A stretch of DNA of 64,000 nucleotides from positions 6,634,001 through 6,698,000 of the forward strand of contig NZ_FMIC01000002.1 in NCBI RefSeq assembly GCF_900091625.1, written 5' to 3'. The position numbers and the translations under genes are program-made. Source of the DNA: Micromonospora peucetia (GTDB taxonomy: Bacteria > Actinomycetota > Actinomycetes > Mycobacteriales > Micromonosporaceae). The notes beneath the pieces were generated by a model. That model saw only the letters and a list, made by a program, of their open reading frames with translations, did no database searches and was not told where the DNA came from. Positions within the stretch are counted from its first letter, which is position 1; every line of letters begins with the position of its first letter. Below, in pieces: positions 36,768 through 46,431 of the stretch.

Positions 36768-37197
36768 TCACCGTCCGCGGTAGCAACGGCCAGAACGCCT
36801 CCCCAATCACGATCCGTGAGGTCGTGTCGTCACACAACCTCAACCAAGGTGCCCGGTAATTACAGCTAGCGCGGGACCGCGACTGATGCCGCCGGCATCA
36901 CCTTCTGCTCAGATGGCCAGGACATCCACCGCGCGCCGCGCGGCGCCGACAAACGGCGGGTGTAGCCGTGATCGGACGCGTAGGCACGGTGTAGACGTCC
37001 GGTTCGTGGCCCGCCGGCCGACCGCGGACCACACACTTAACCCAACACCGTGAGCAACACTCACGATGCGCTGGCCGTGGCGCTACGGAGCCCAGCGATC
37101 GGAAAGCCCGAGATCCGACTGCTAGCATCAGAAGCTCTTCGGCCTCACGTTCACGGCGTTTGCGGTGTGAGGTTGGGATGTTGGTTGTTTCAGGCGG
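36768..37197. other. Intergenic region, no recognisable gene
   Basis: About 430 bases between chromosomal-type genes and the first element-like gene. A junction or attachment site of the mobile region could lie here, but I see no tRNA and no clear direct repeat. Confidence 0.35.
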
Positions 37198-37242
37198 CCG
37201 GGGGGTTGCCACTTCGTCCGCGCGAGCGGATGAAGTCCCCCG
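37198..37242 (+). promoter_or_regulatory. Bipartite stem-loop upstream of HTH gene
   Basis: CCGGGGG (37198-37204) pairs with CCCCCGG (37236-37242), and ACTTCGTCCGC (37210-37220) pairs with GCGGATGAAGT (37225-37235) with one G-T pair, closing a GCGA tetraloop of GNRA type. A five-base bulge lies on one side. It ends 38 bases before the ATG of the HTH protein, so it may be a leader structure or a terminator of upstream transcription. Confidence 0.5.
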
Positions 37243-37280
37243 GTCGTTTCCACCGCTGGACAGTCGCGGGCAGGGGCAGC

Positions 37281-37790
37281 ATGGAGATCCGGACCATCGG
37301 TGGTCAGCCGCATACCGACATCGCCGGGGCGGCCGAGTTCACACGTCGTTCCGAGGCGACGGTCCGGCTCAAGACCTCCCCCAAGCAGCGCGAGCGGGGC
37401 TCTGGTTGGCCTGCGCCGGTCACGCAAGACAAGAAGTCATGGTTTCCGATCGACGAGCTGAAGCGCGTCCGGGACATCCTCCTGCCACAGATCGTCGAGT
37501 CCGCCAGAGCACGCGTTTATCAGATCAAGCTTGATGGCGATCCTGAGGAACTGCTGCCCGCCGCCGAATTTCGGAAGATCCTCGATATCAGTCCAGGCGC
37601 ATGGGACTTGTACGCGGGCCGCAGCAAAGCAGCATGGAAACGGCACGAAGACGGCTACCTGCCCTTGTTCGATCTCGAAGAACCGGCACCTACGGGGGGC
37701 ATGACCCGCTACTGGAAGCGCCGCCGCATACAGGAGTGGATCAACGCCAGGGGCGGGAGTGTCCAGGACCCAAATAGGCCATCCGAATAA
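37281..37790 (+). CDS. Excisionase/AlpA-like DNA-binding protein (tentative)
   Basis: 169 residues from ATG 37281. It has repeated winged-helix-like modules: IAGAAEFTRRSEATVRLKTS with WFPIDELKRVRD, then LPAAEFRKILDISPGAWDLY with RYWKRRRIQEWINAR. The pattern (HTH followed by a W...E motif that orders a wing) resembles MerR/excisionase-type DNA-binding proteins on actinobacterial integrative elements. It could control excision or element genes. No integrase of the usual AICE type lies beside it. Confidence 0.55.
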   Translation: MEIRTIGGQPHTDIAGAAEFTRRSEATVRLKTSPKQRERGSGWPAPVTQDKKSWFPIDELKRVRDILLPQIVESARARVYQIKLDGDPEELLPAAEFRKILDISPGAWDLYAGRSKAAWKRHEDGYLPLFDLEEPAPTGGMTRYWKRRRIQEWINARGGSVQDPNRPSE

Positions 37791-38359
37791 GTTTGGCAGC
37801 ACAGCGCCTAACCCACCCCGCTGAATCGACCCACTGCCGACAACCTCCGGCTCAATCAGCGTCTCGGCCGCCCAGCACCGCATTTAGCCGGCGTTTCGAG
37901 CTTCAAGCATGGCGACGGCCTCCGTCGTCATCGACCGATGAACCGCTGCGCCGACGGAAACCTTGTCAGGGTGAGGTCAAGAACCATCACCGGCAGTGGA
38001 GGAGGCGCTCGCCGTGTCCCGCCCGGCGATGCTCCTCACTGCACCGATGCAGTTGAGGTTAGGTCAACTGCGCCACGGTGGCAGTGACCAAACCCATTCG
38101 AGCCGTAACACGAAAGCAGACTTGGTGGCATGGCACAGCCCAAATTTCTCGCTTCCACCAAGATGCGCGCCACATCCTTCCCGTCATCATTCACCCTCGC
38201 GCTAAGCCGGCGAGCGCTACAAATCTCGCTCATAATTGCTTAAGAACGAGCGATTCAAGTAGACATATAGCGATAGGCCATGTATGCTTATATACATGAG
38301 GGAGGGGCGGCAACCCCCGACCGAATGACCAACAATCCAACCTCACCGAAGGAAGCGCC
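37791..38359. other. Intergenic region upstream of DUF932 gene
   Basis: About 570 bases, more AT-rich near the right end, with no gene that I can support. The palindrome at 38280-38297 lies here and the promoter for the DUF932 gene is probably nearby. Confidence 0.4.
38280..38297. promoter_or_regulatory. AT-rich palindrome, candidate operator
   Basis: ATGTAT and ATACAT form perfect arms with a six-base spacer, about 60 bases before the DUF932 start codon. In such GC-rich DNA an AT-rich dyad at this position suggests a regulator-binding site. Confidence 0.45.
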
Positions 38360-39499
38360 GTGAGCGACACGATCAGCACCATTCCCCTGTCGGCCCGACA
38401 CGCCTCTCTGGCGGATTTGACCGCCATCCTCAATCAGCAGCAGGGCCACAAGCTCGACATCGTGGCCGGTACCGGGATGCTGCGAGCCGAGGCGGGCCAC
38501 TTGCGCATCACGGGGGCGGACCCGGTTCTCACCGATACCGGGGTCACCTCCGCCGATGGGCTGTACCTGCCCACCGAAATCGGCGACGCCGGGCTCGGCG
38601 AGAAGCTGGGCATCCCCACCTCCTACCTGCGCAAGACCCGCGCCCAGGCTCTGCACCTCTACGACACCAACGTCAACGGCTGGTTCGATCTCCAACACGG
38701 CAAGCGATACCTCGCGCGCTGCCTGTCCGACGGCAACGGCGGCGGCATCCTGCGCGCCTTCCTCAGCGACGGCTACAAGATCATCGATCACCTGGACGTG
38801 CTGATGTCCGTGCTGACCGGCATCCGCGAGTCCGGGCTACGGGTGAACCTCGCGTGCGACCTGAGCGAGCGGCGCATGGTCGTCCGGGTCCACTCCGAGG
38901 CAATCAGGTCGCTCGCCCCGACCCTGCTGCGCAACTACCGCAGCCCGTTCACCGGCGCGACCGGCGCGGACAACCCGACCGTCTTCGCTGGGCTCGTCTT
39001 CGCCAACAGCGAGACCGGTTCCGGCGCGATGACCCTCACCCCGCGTCTCGTCGTTGAGGTCTGCGACAACGGCGTGACCATCACCAAGGACGTCCTGCGT
39101 GCGGTTCACCTGGGCGCGAAGATGGACGAGGGCACGATCCGGTGGAGCAACGACACCCACGAGGCGAATCTCAGCCTCATCGGTAAGCAGGCCCGCGACG
39201 CCGTACGCCGCTTCCTCGATGTCCGCTACATCCGCCGCAAGATCGAGGAGATCGAGGAGAAGGCGGGCCGGCGCATCCCGGACCCCGACCACACCATCCG
39301 CGTCGTCGGGCAGCGGCTGCGCTTCACCGAGGACGAGCAGCGCCTGATCCTCAACCACTTCATCGACGGCGGGGACCGCACCGCCGGGGGCGTGCTGCAC
39401 GCGGTCACCAGCGCCGCGCAGACCCTCAACGACCCCGATGCCGCGTTCGACATGGAGAACGTCGGCATCCGCGCCATGGAGATCGCTGCCACGCTCTGA
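38360..39499 (+). CDS. DUF932-domain protein
   Basis: 379 residues, DUF932 family, common on actinobacterial plasmids and integrative elements and in phages, with unknown biochemical role. Typical segments are GIPTSYLRKTRAQAL, FLSDGYKIIDHLDVL, FAGLVFANSETGSGAMTLTP and LRAVHLGAKMDEG. The GTG start has GAAGGAAGC upstream. A strong hairpin follows the stop. Confidence 0.8.
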   Translation: MSDTISTIPLSARHASLADLTAILNQQQGHKLDIVAGTGMLRAEAGHLRITGADPVLTDTGVTSADGLYLPTEIGDAGLGEKLGIPTSYLRKTRAQALHLYDTNVNGWFDLQHGKRYLARCLSDGNGGGILRAFLSDGYKIIDHLDVLMSVLTGIRESGLRVNLACDLSERRMVVRVHSEAIRSLAPTLLRNYRSPFTGATGADNPTVFAGLVFANSETGSGAMTLTPRLVVEVCDNGVTITKDVLRAVHLGAKMDEGTIRWSNDTHEANLSLIGKQARDAVRRFLDVRYIRRKIEEIEEKAGRRIPDPDHTIRVVGQRLRFTEDEQRLILNHFIDGGDRTAGGVLHAVTSAAQTLNDPDAAFDMENVGIRAMEIAATL

Positions 39500-39504
39500 C
39501 CGTT

Positions 39505-39535
39505 GGTCGGGTGCCGCTGCCAGCGGCACCCGACC
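39505..39535 (+). terminator. Strong hairpin terminator after DUF932 gene
   Basis: GGTCGGGTGCCGCT and AGCGGCACCCGACC form a perfect 14-base stem with a GCC loop, five bases after the stop codon. There is no U tract. Confidence 0.7.
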
Positions 39536-39625
39536 CGCAGCGGCCCGCACCCGCGACTTCCCGCCGGTGCACGCACGGTTCTCGCGTGCCATCCCGTGCC
39601 GATTTTCTTCCACGATGGAGCACCC

Positions 39626-40162
39626 ATGCCCATGTTCATCGGGCTGCCTCACGGCGTATCACTGCCCCGAAACCTCGCAGAGCCCGACGCGCGACACCTC
39701 GTATCCGTACTCGCCCGCACCTTTCAATGGACCGGCCCCCTGTTCGGCCGCGCGGAAGTCGAGGCGTACCTACACGCCCAGGCAGACGACCCCGCAACCC
39801 TGCCCAGCCCCGCACTGACCGAAGAGAACTGGCAGCGCGTGCAGAAGACCGCCGCGTGGAAAGGCCTCGCCCTCGATGCCCGCCGCGCGATCGCCACAGC
39901 CGACGTCATCGGTCAAGCCCTCCGGCAGGCCGGCTGCTGCTGCACCCACTGCGACACCCCGATCTCCGGCCCACCAACCGCCAACTGGGGCCTGTGCCCC
40001 GTCTGCCTGAACCGCGCACACCTCGCCGACCTGCAGCTCATGCCTTGCCCCGCAGGCGACGGTGCCAGCAAACACCGCTGGGACGGCGGCACCTGCACCG
40101 ACTGCACCATGCCGTCACCACCCAACCGCCCACACCTCACCGCCCTTGCCACAGCGGCCTGA
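39626..40162 (+). CDS. Hypothetical zinc-ribbon-like protein
   Basis: 178 residues. The second half has cysteine pairs that suggest metal binding: CCCTHCDTPISGPP, GLCPVCLNRAH and MPCPAGDG...CTDCTMP. The first half is helical. I do not recognise the family. It lies between two hairpin terminators in the mobile region, with DUF932 before it and ParB-like after it. The ATG at 39626 has GATGGAGC upstream. Confidence 0.6.
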   Translation: MPMFIGLPHGVSLPRNLAEPDARHLVSVLARTFQWTGPLFGRAEVEAYLHAQADDPATLPSPALTEENWQRVQKTAAWKGLALDARRAIATADVIGQALRQAGCCCTHCDTPISGPPTANWGLCPVCLNRAHLADLQLMPCPAGDGASKHRWDGGTCTDCTMPSPPNRPHLTALATAA

Positions 40163-40216
40163 CTGACCAAAACCCGGTTCCTTGACAACTCCACAGCGAC
40201 CCGCGCGTAGCCCACC

Positions 40217-40237
40217 ACCGCTGCCCCTGGCAGCGGT
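40217..40237 (+). terminator. Hairpin after zinc-ribbon-like gene
   Basis: ACCGCTGCC and GGCAGCGGT form a perfect nine-base stem with a CCT loop, about 55 bases after the stop. Confidence 0.5.
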
Positions 40238-40325
40238 CCCCTGAACCACCGGAGTGCGCTGGACGGCAACCCCAGACGCGCCCCGGCTCAACCAACACAC
40301 CCACAACCCGAAGGGAGCACGAACC

Positions 40326-42020
40326 GTGCTCACGGAAACCGCACCCGCACCGCAGATCGACAACGAAACCCCCGGCGACTCCCCGGACGCCCTCGGTCTT
40401 CCCGAAGCAACCGAGGCAGCGACGCCCCACAGCGACGCCCGGTCGCAAGGCACCGGCGACGACCAGGACATGCCCGAACTGCCCGGCCGGCACTGCATGG
40501 TCGAGGTCGCCAACATCAAACCGAACCCGAGCAACGCCCGCGACGACGCGCAGGCCCTCCCCGGCATCGTGCAGAACCTGCACCAGGACGGCGTTCGCGG
40601 CCTGCTCTCGCCGCTGATCGTCACGCCGCTCGGGCTCGCCGACGAAGGCCCGTACCTCATCATCGACGGCGAACAGCGCTACTGGTCCGCCGTCGAGGCA
40701 GAGCAGAAGTGGATCTCTGTCATCGTCCGTGACGACCTGGTCGCCAACCGTCAACAGCTCATCAGCATGCTCCGGCAGGTCCACCGCACCGAACTCACCG
40801 CAGCCCAGCAAGCCCGAGGCATCCAGCAACTCGCCCTCGACGGCATGACCGACGACGACATCGCCCGCCACACCGGCTACCGGCCAGAGCAGATCAAGGC
40901 CGGGCAGCAACTCGCCACCCTCGACAAGCGGACCACCGAGCGCACGCACACCCTCGGGCTCGACCTCACCCAGGTCGCCGCGCTCGCAGAATTCGCCGAC
41001 GAACCCGAATGCGTCGAAACGCTGCTGGACGAGGCCGAGAACGGGCCCTTCGCGTTCGCCCGAGCCGTCGAGCAATATCGCGGCACCCGGGCCGCCATCG
41101 CCGCAGAAGCCGCCCGCCGCGCCGAACTTGTCGCCGCCGGAATCACGCTGCTGTCCGAGCACCCCCGATACAACGACCCCAAGATCAAGGAGGTCAGCGA
41201 CCTACGCGACGCCGAGGGCAACCACGTCGACCCCGAAGGGCACAACGGCTGCCCCGGCCACGCCGTCCGGCTTTTCCTCACCTACGACGACCGACTGACG
41301 GAAACCACTTACTGCACCGACTGGCGCGCGCACGGCCACGCCCTGCCCGCCTACGCCATGACCTCCACCCGCAGCGGTCCCATGACCGAACAGGAGAAGG
41401 CCGAACGGCGACTGGTCATCGAGAACAACAAGGCCATGGATGTCGCCAACACGGTCCGCCGTGAATGGCTGGCGACGTTCCTGACCGCCAAGACCCCACC
41501 GAAGGGAACCGCGAAGCTCATCGCGGAGATGCTGGCCGACTCCGGCTACATCCTCTCCACCTGGGTCAACGGCGGACGGAAGATGCTCGACGAACTCCTG
41601 TCACCGGGCAAGACCAAGCGACCCGGCACCAAACGCGTCCCCACGCGAGGTGTCAGCGACGGCCGCTACTCGGTCATCTCGCTCACGGCAATCGCCGCCG
41701 CCAACGAAAGCGGCATCACCCGCTCCTCCTGGCGGGCACCCGACCCGGCGGTCGCCAAGTGGTTGCAGTGGTGCGTCTCCAACGGCTTCCAAGTCGGCGC
41801 GGTCGAACAGCTCATCATCGACTCCGTCGCCAACCGCACCAAGCAGCGCAACGACCTCAACGTCGTCACGGCCCCTGAGCCCGACGAGCTGCTATCTGGG
41901 CTCGACACCGACACCGCCGACAACGAGATCGCGCGCCAGCCGGACGGGGAAACGCCCAGCCCCTCGGACGACACCGACGAACCTGCCGCTTCCGAGCCCG
42001 AAAGCCGTCTCGCCGCCTGA
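40326..42020 (+). CDS. ParB/Srx-domain DNA-binding protein (KorB/ParB-like)
   Basis: 564 residues. A ParB N-terminal domain is clear (VANIKPNPSNARDD, IVQNLHQDGVRGLLSPLIVTP, YLIIDGEQRYWSAV; the GEQRY box is the nucleotide/DNA-contacting motif). A ParB-type HTH follows (TAAQQARGIQQLALDGMTDD, DIARHTGYRPEQIKAGQQL). The long C-terminal part is less familiar and ends in an acidic tail. No ParA gene is adjacent, so it may be a plasmid-type regulator rather than a partition protein. The GTG at 40326 has GAAGGGAGC upstream. Confidence 0.8.
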   Translation: MLTETAPAPQIDNETPGDSPDALGLPEATEAATPHSDARSQGTGDDQDMPELPGRHCMVEVANIKPNPSNARDDAQALPGIVQNLHQDGVRGLLSPLIVTPLGLADEGPYLIIDGEQRYWSAVEAEQKWISVIVRDDLVANRQQLISMLRQVHRTELTAAQQARGIQQLALDGMTDDDIARHTGYRPEQIKAGQQLATLDKRTTERTHTLGLDLTQVAALAEFADEPECVETLLDEAENGPFAFARAVEQYRGTRAAIAAEAARRAELVAAGITLLSEHPRYNDPKIKEVSDLRDAEGNHVDPEGHNGCPGHAVRLFLTYDDRLTETTYCTDWRAHGHALPAYAMTSTRSGPMTEQEKAERRLVIENNKAMDVANTVRREWLATFLTAKTPPKGTAKLIAEMLADSGYILSTWVNGGRKMLDELLSPGKTKRPGTKRVPTRGVSDGRYSVISLTAIAAANESGITRSSWRAPDPAVAKWLQWCVSNGFQVGAVEQLIIDSVANRTKQRNDLNVVTAPEPDELLSGLDTDTADNEIARQPDGETPSPSDDTDEPAASEPESRLAA

Positions 42021-42024
42021 TACA

Positions 42025-42058
42025 GCCGGTCGGGGGCCACATCAAGCCCCCGACCGGC
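42025..42058 (+). terminator. Strong hairpin terminator after ParB-like gene
   Basis: GCCGGTCGGGGGC and GCCCCCGACCGGC form a perfect 13-base stem with an eight-base loop, five bases after the stop. Confidence 0.75.
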
Positions 42059-42383
42059 ACCCCCTCAACACTCGGACACGCCCTCCCCCTCATCTCGCGT
42101 CGAGGCCCTCAGCCCGTACAACGAAGGCCACCAGCCCTCTGATGGCAATTCCGAAACACCAGCAACGAACCTCATTCTTCGAAGCCACCGATCGGCTCAG
42201 CGCCGCTCGCCTACGCGCGGTGCCCAGATCCAGGGCGCATCGAGCGCCCGGCTCCGGACGAGGGGCGCTCACGCGCCGCCCCTCGCCTCCCCCGGCTCCC
42301 CACTCCCCCACCGTCCGCCCCGCACGGCACAACGAGCCCTCCCGGTCAGACCCACATGCCAGACAGCACCCGAACGGACCGTC
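42059..42383. other. Intergenic region, no recognisable gene
   Basis: About 325 bases between the ParB-like terminator and the split PAPS-reductase-like gene. It presumably carries that gene's promoter. Confidence 0.35.
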
Positions 42384-42692
42384 ATGCCCACCCAGAACCC
42401 GAACCCGCTCCCAGCACTCAGCACCCCCAAGAAACACCTGCACGTCGTCCAATACTCCGGAGGCATCGGAAGCTGGGCCGCCGCCCAACGCGTCGCCGCT
42501 CACCACGGCACCGACCGACTCGTCCTACTCTTCGCAGACGTCTTGACCGAAGATCCCGACCTGTATCGCTGGCTTGACGACAGCAGTGCACAACTCGGCG
42601 TACTCATCACCCGCGTCGCCGACGGCCGTACCCCCTGGCAGCTCTTCCACGACGTCCGCTACCTCGGCAACAGCCGCATAGCCCCCTGCTGA
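42384..42692 (+). pseudogene. PAPS-reductase-like protein, N-terminal part (split by transposon)
   Basis: 102 residues from ATG 42384. VVQYSGGIGSWAAAQRVAA is the PP-loop (SGG.GS) of the adenosine phosphosulfate reductase/ATP pyrophosphatase fold, followed by LVLLFADVLTEDPDLYRWL and ending YLGNSRIAPC at the transposon junction. The missing C-terminal half (TVTLKIRPCRRWLD onward) lies at 48780-49257. Related proteins on phages and plasmids may transfer sulfur or act in DNA modification or defence; the role is uncertain. Confidence 0.75.
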
Positions 42693-42755
42693 GTTATCTG
42701 CACCGGGCCGTCTCGTTGGCCTTGGTGCCAGCGATGATGACCAGGAGGGCGCTGC

Positions 42756-43952
42756 GTGGATTTGCGTATCTTGTTGATAGAGGGGCGCGGCACAGTCCCG
42801 CCGGTCGGTTCGGTGGTGGACACCTCCTTACTGCATCCGCCGTTCGTCGTACGTGATACGCGGGGAGCCGCGGTCGAGCCGGCGACTGGCTATCTCCGTG
42901 AACTCGCGCTGAGCGATTGCAGCCCGTTGACCTGCCGCAGTTACGCGTTCGGGTTGCTGCGGTGGTTCCGGCTGTTGTGGGCTCTGCAGATGGGCTGGCA
43001 TGAGGCGACCGAGGCCGAGGTCGCAGTGTTGGTCGGCTGGCTCCGCTCGGCCAAGAATCCGCAGCGGCAGCGGTCGGATCCGGGTGCGCCGCCTGCCGGG
43101 TCAGTGAATCCGAAGACGGGCAAGTCGGCTCTGCAGGCGGGCTATGCGCCGTCGACGATCAACCACGCGCTATCGGTGGTCAGCGGGTTCTACCAGTTCC
43201 ACGCTCGTCACGGTCGTGGCCCGGTGCGCAATCCCGTCCCGGTCTCAGCGGAACGACGCCGAGCGATGGCACACCGCAGCCCGTTGGAGACGCCGGCGAA
43301 GTTCGGGCGGGCGCGGCTGCGGCAGCGGGTTCCCGCCCCGCTGCCTCGCTCGATCCCGGATCGGTTGTGGGACGAACTGTTCGCGGCGCTGGACTGCGAC
43401 CGTGACCGGGCGCTGCTCGAGTTCTTCGTCTCCAGCGGAGCGCGAGCCGCTGAGCTCCTCGGGTTGTTGCTAAAGGACCTCGACTGGGCCGGCCAGCGGA
43501 TCTGGGTGGTCTCGAAGGGCACCCGAGCGCGACAGCTGGTGCCGGCTTCACCACAGGCGTTCCTCTACCTGGCGCGATACTTCGATGAGGCGGGTACGCC
43601 GACGGCCGGTGAGCGAATCTGGCGTACCCGCCGCGGTGAGGATCGGCCGTTGGCCTACTGGGCCCTGCGGCGGATCTTGCAGCGGGTCAACGCTCGGTTG
43701 GGCACCAACTGGACGCTGCATGATCTGCGGCATACCGCGGCGACGCGGATGGTCAACGGTGGCCGGCTGACGCTGCCGGAGGTGCAGGTAATCCTGCGGC
43801 ACGCCGACATCCGGGTGACCGGCCGCTACCTGACCGCGCGGGTGGAAGATCTCGTCGACAAACTCGCCGAGCATTACAACCGGCCGCGGCCGGTGATGAC
43901 GTACGCACCGGGTTACGACCCTGCCGACATCGCGGCGGTGTTCGGTGGCTAA
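42756..43952 (+). CDS. Tyrosine recombinase (TnpA-like)
   Basis: 398 residues. A SAM-like N-terminal DNA-binding domain is followed by the catalytic domain: Arg in SSGARAAELLGLL, HxxR in LHDLRHTAATRM, His in LRHADIRVTGRY with the final Tyr. It strand-exchanges DNA through the tyrosine. It overlaps the next recombinase gene by 8 bases, indicating co-expression. The gene starts 53 bases inside the left inverted repeat. Confidence 0.88.
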   Translation: MDLRILLIEGRGTVPPVGSVVDTSLLHPPFVVRDTRGAAVEPATGYLRELALSDCSPLTCRSYAFGLLRWFRLLWALQMGWHEATEAEVAVLVGWLRSAKNPQRQRSDPGAPPAGSVNPKTGKSALQAGYAPSTINHALSVVSGFYQFHARHGRGPVRNPVPVSAERRRAMAHRSPLETPAKFGRARLRQRVPAPLPRSIPDRLWDELFAALDCDRDRALLEFFVSSGARAAELLGLLLKDLDWAGQRIWVVSKGTRARQLVPASPQAFLYLARYFDEAGTPTAGERIWRTRRGEDRPLAYWALRRILQRVNARLGTNWTLHDLRHTAATRMVNGGRLTLPEVQVILRHADIRVTGRYLTARVEDLVDKLAEHYNRPRPVMTYAPGYDPADIAAVFGG

Positions 43953-46407
43953 GTCGGCGACCACGACTACGGGTCTGACCCGACGGCATCACCGGCACGG
44001 CCCGGTGCTGGAGGAGCTCGGTTTTGCGAGCCGATTCGTGCAGGGACGTATCCCGGCGCAGCCGGCGACAGCAGCGACAGCACCGCGTCCATTCGGTGAC
44101 CTGGCTACGGCCTCGGTCGACCGGCTCAGGGAGGTCACCGCGGCGGCTTGGGACGGGCCGGCGAGGGACTGCGCGCAGCGCCGGACTCAGGTGACGGCGG
44201 CGCTGCAGTACCTGCAGACGTTCTCCGGCACGACGTGGCAACAGCGGTGGGACGCGAGCCCGTTGGGCGCCGGCACAGTCGCGGCGAGCAGTGTGATCTC
44301 CGGGATCGAGCCGAGCCAGACGATCAGTCCCGGCATCAAGATGCTGTTCTGCCTGCGGGTCATCCAGCCGTCGCTGATGGCGTTTCGGCGCAACAAGTTC
44401 CGCGACTATCCGGGCCAGTTCATCACCGCGCAGAAGGACGCTCTGCTGGAGAGGTACGCCGGACAGGTCGACGAGCACGATGCCCGATGGATCCATCGAC
44501 GCAAAGCCTTGTTCGACGTGTGCTGCCTGCTCACCGTGCAAGGCGTCGCGCTCGCCGACGTCACCCCGGGCGCGTTGCTGCACTACACGCACGAGACCCG
44601 CCAGGTCCGCACGGTGCTACGCGACGGCAAGAAGGACGCGAACCAGTTCGCGGGTATCGGTGTGTGGAACGTGCTGCACCGAATGGGGCACTTCGCGGCC
44701 AGCACGCCAGCCACGATGCGGGCCGCGATGCTGCGCGGTCAGCTCAGTACCGCCGAACTCGTCGACCGGTACCCGATCGTCCACCAGGGCGTGCGACAGC
44801 TGCTGATCGACTACATCACCCGCCGCCGCGCGGAAACCGACTACGCCACGATCAACAACCTGGCCCGGTCACTGACACACCACTTCTGGGAAAAGATCGA
44901 GGACCTCAACCCCGGTCAGGCCGACCTGCGCATCGATCCGCAGACCTACGAGGTCTGGCGTGAACAGCTACGCACCCGCGACGACGGGCAGCCGCGCGGC
45001 AACGCCGACGACATCCTCATCGCGGTCCGCAGCTTCTACCTCGACCTGCACACCTGGGCCGCCGAAGAGCCGGATCGGTGGGCGCTGTGGATCGCGCCGT
45101 GCCCGGTCGCGCAGACCGAGTTCCGCGGCGGCGGCCAGCGCCGCCGCCGTATCGAGGAACGCTCCGCCGACCGCACCCGCGTGCGGCAGCCGCTGCTACC
45201 GGTGCTGGTGGCCCACGTCGAGCAGCGGCACCAGCACGCCAAAACCCTGCTGGAAAAAGCGACCGCGACGCCGGAAAACGGTGTCTTCACCGTGGCTGGC
45301 AAGACCTACCGGCGCTACCTGTCGACCGCCGACCGCAAACGCGCCCGGCACGAGCAACGGCCGGTCCGGGCGGTCGACGAGGCCACCTGCAAGGTCATCC
45401 ACGTCAGCGCGCTGGAGGAAGCCACCTTCTGGGAGTGGGCGATCGTCGAGACGCTGCGGCACTCCGGCGTACGAATCGAGGAGCTGACCGAACTGTCGCA
45501 TCTGAGTATCCGTCAGTACCAGCGGGCCAACGGCGAGGTCATCGCTTTGCTGGTGATCGCGCCGTCGAAGATGGACCGCGAACGCGTCATCCCGATGTCG
45601 GCTGAGCTGTTCCACGTGATCGCCCAGGTGGTGCGGCGGCTCACCCGCGACGGCCAGCCGATCGCCCAGCTGAGCCGGTTCGACGCCCACGACAAGCTGT
45701 GGAGCACTCCGCTGCCGTACTTGTTTCAGCGGCGGCGCGGCACGAGCATCCACGTCACCACCCCGGCCACGATCGGCCTGATGCTGCGCCGGCTGTGCGA
45801 GTCCATCGCCGAGCACCATCCGGCCTTCCGCGGGCTGCACATCACCCCGCACGACTTCCGGCGGATCTTCGCTACCGAACTGGTCAACAGCGGGCTGCCG
45901 ATCCACATCGGCGCCGCCCTGCTGGGCCACCTCAACATCCAGACCACCCGCGGCTACGTCGCCGTGTTCGACGACGACGTGGTGCGCCACTACCAGCAGT
46001 ATCTGCAGCAGCGGCGCGGCTATCGGCCCACCGAGGAGTATCGCGATGCCACCGTAACCGAGTGGGACGAGTTCCAGGAACACTTCGACAAACGCCGCGT
46101 CGAGCTCGGCTCCTGCGCCCGCCCGTATGGCACCCCGTGCCAACACGAACACGCCTGCATCCGCTGCCCGATGCTCAACGTGGACCCGAAGATGCTGGGC
46201 CGGCTCGCCGAGTTGGAGGAAGACCTTCTCGCCCGGCGCGCACGAGCAGAAGCCGAAGGCTGGCTCGGTGAGATCGAGGGTCTTGACCTCACTCTGCGGT
46301 TCCTGGCCGACAAACAGCAGCAAGCCGTCCGGCTGCAGAACATCGCCAGCACCGTCGGGCTCGGCATGCCGGGGCTACGGCCGCCAGTCTCCGAGGGGCA
46401 TACATGA
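43945..46407 (+). CDS. Large tyrosine recombinase (TnpB-like)
   Basis: 820 residues, about twice the size of typical integrases, with a long N-terminal extension. The catalytic residues are in LRHSGVRIEELTEL (Arg), TPHDFRRIFATEL (HxxR), LLGHLNIQTTRGYVAVF (His and Tyr). A cysteine-rich motif near the C-terminus (PCQHEHACIRCPML) may bind zinc. It overlaps the TnpA-like gene and probably acts with it, as TnpA and TnpB do in Tn554. Confidence 0.85.
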   Translation: MAKSATTTTGLTRRHHRHGPVLEELGFASRFVQGRIPAQPATAATAPRPFGDLATASVDRLREVTAAAWDGPARDCAQRRTQVTAALQYLQTFSGTTWQQRWDASPLGAGTVAASSVISGIEPSQTISPGIKMLFCLRVIQPSLMAFRRNKFRDYPGQFITAQKDALLERYAGQVDEHDARWIHRRKALFDVCCLLTVQGVALADVTPGALLHYTHETRQVRTVLRDGKKDANQFAGIGVWNVLHRMGHFAASTPATMRAAMLRGQLSTAELVDRYPIVHQGVRQLLIDYITRRRAETDYATINNLARSLTHHFWEKIEDLNPGQADLRIDPQTYEVWREQLRTRDDGQPRGNADDILIAVRSFYLDLHTWAAEEPDRWALWIAPCPVAQTEFRGGGQRRRRIEERSADRTRVRQPLLPVLVAHVEQRHQHAKTLLEKATATPENGVFTVAGKTYRRYLSTADRKRARHEQRPVRAVDEATCKVIHVSALEEATFWEWAIVETLRHSGVRIEELTELSHLSIRQYQRANGEVIALLVIAPSKMDRERVIPMSAELFHVIAQVVRRLTRDGQPIAQLSRFDAHDKLWSTPLPYLFQRRRGTSIHVTTPATIGLMLRRLCESIAEHHPAFRGLHITPHDFRRIFATELVNSGLPIHIGAALLGHLNIQTTRGYVAVFDDDVVRHYQQYLQQRRGYRPTEEYRDATVTEWDEFQEHFDKRRVELGSCARPYGTPCQHEHACIRCPMLNVDPKMLGRLAELEEDLLARRARAEAEGWLGEIEGLDLTLRFLADKQQQAVRLQNIASTVGLGMPGLRPPVSEGHT

Positions 46408-46431
46408 TGACCGCGACGCCGGCATGACCGC

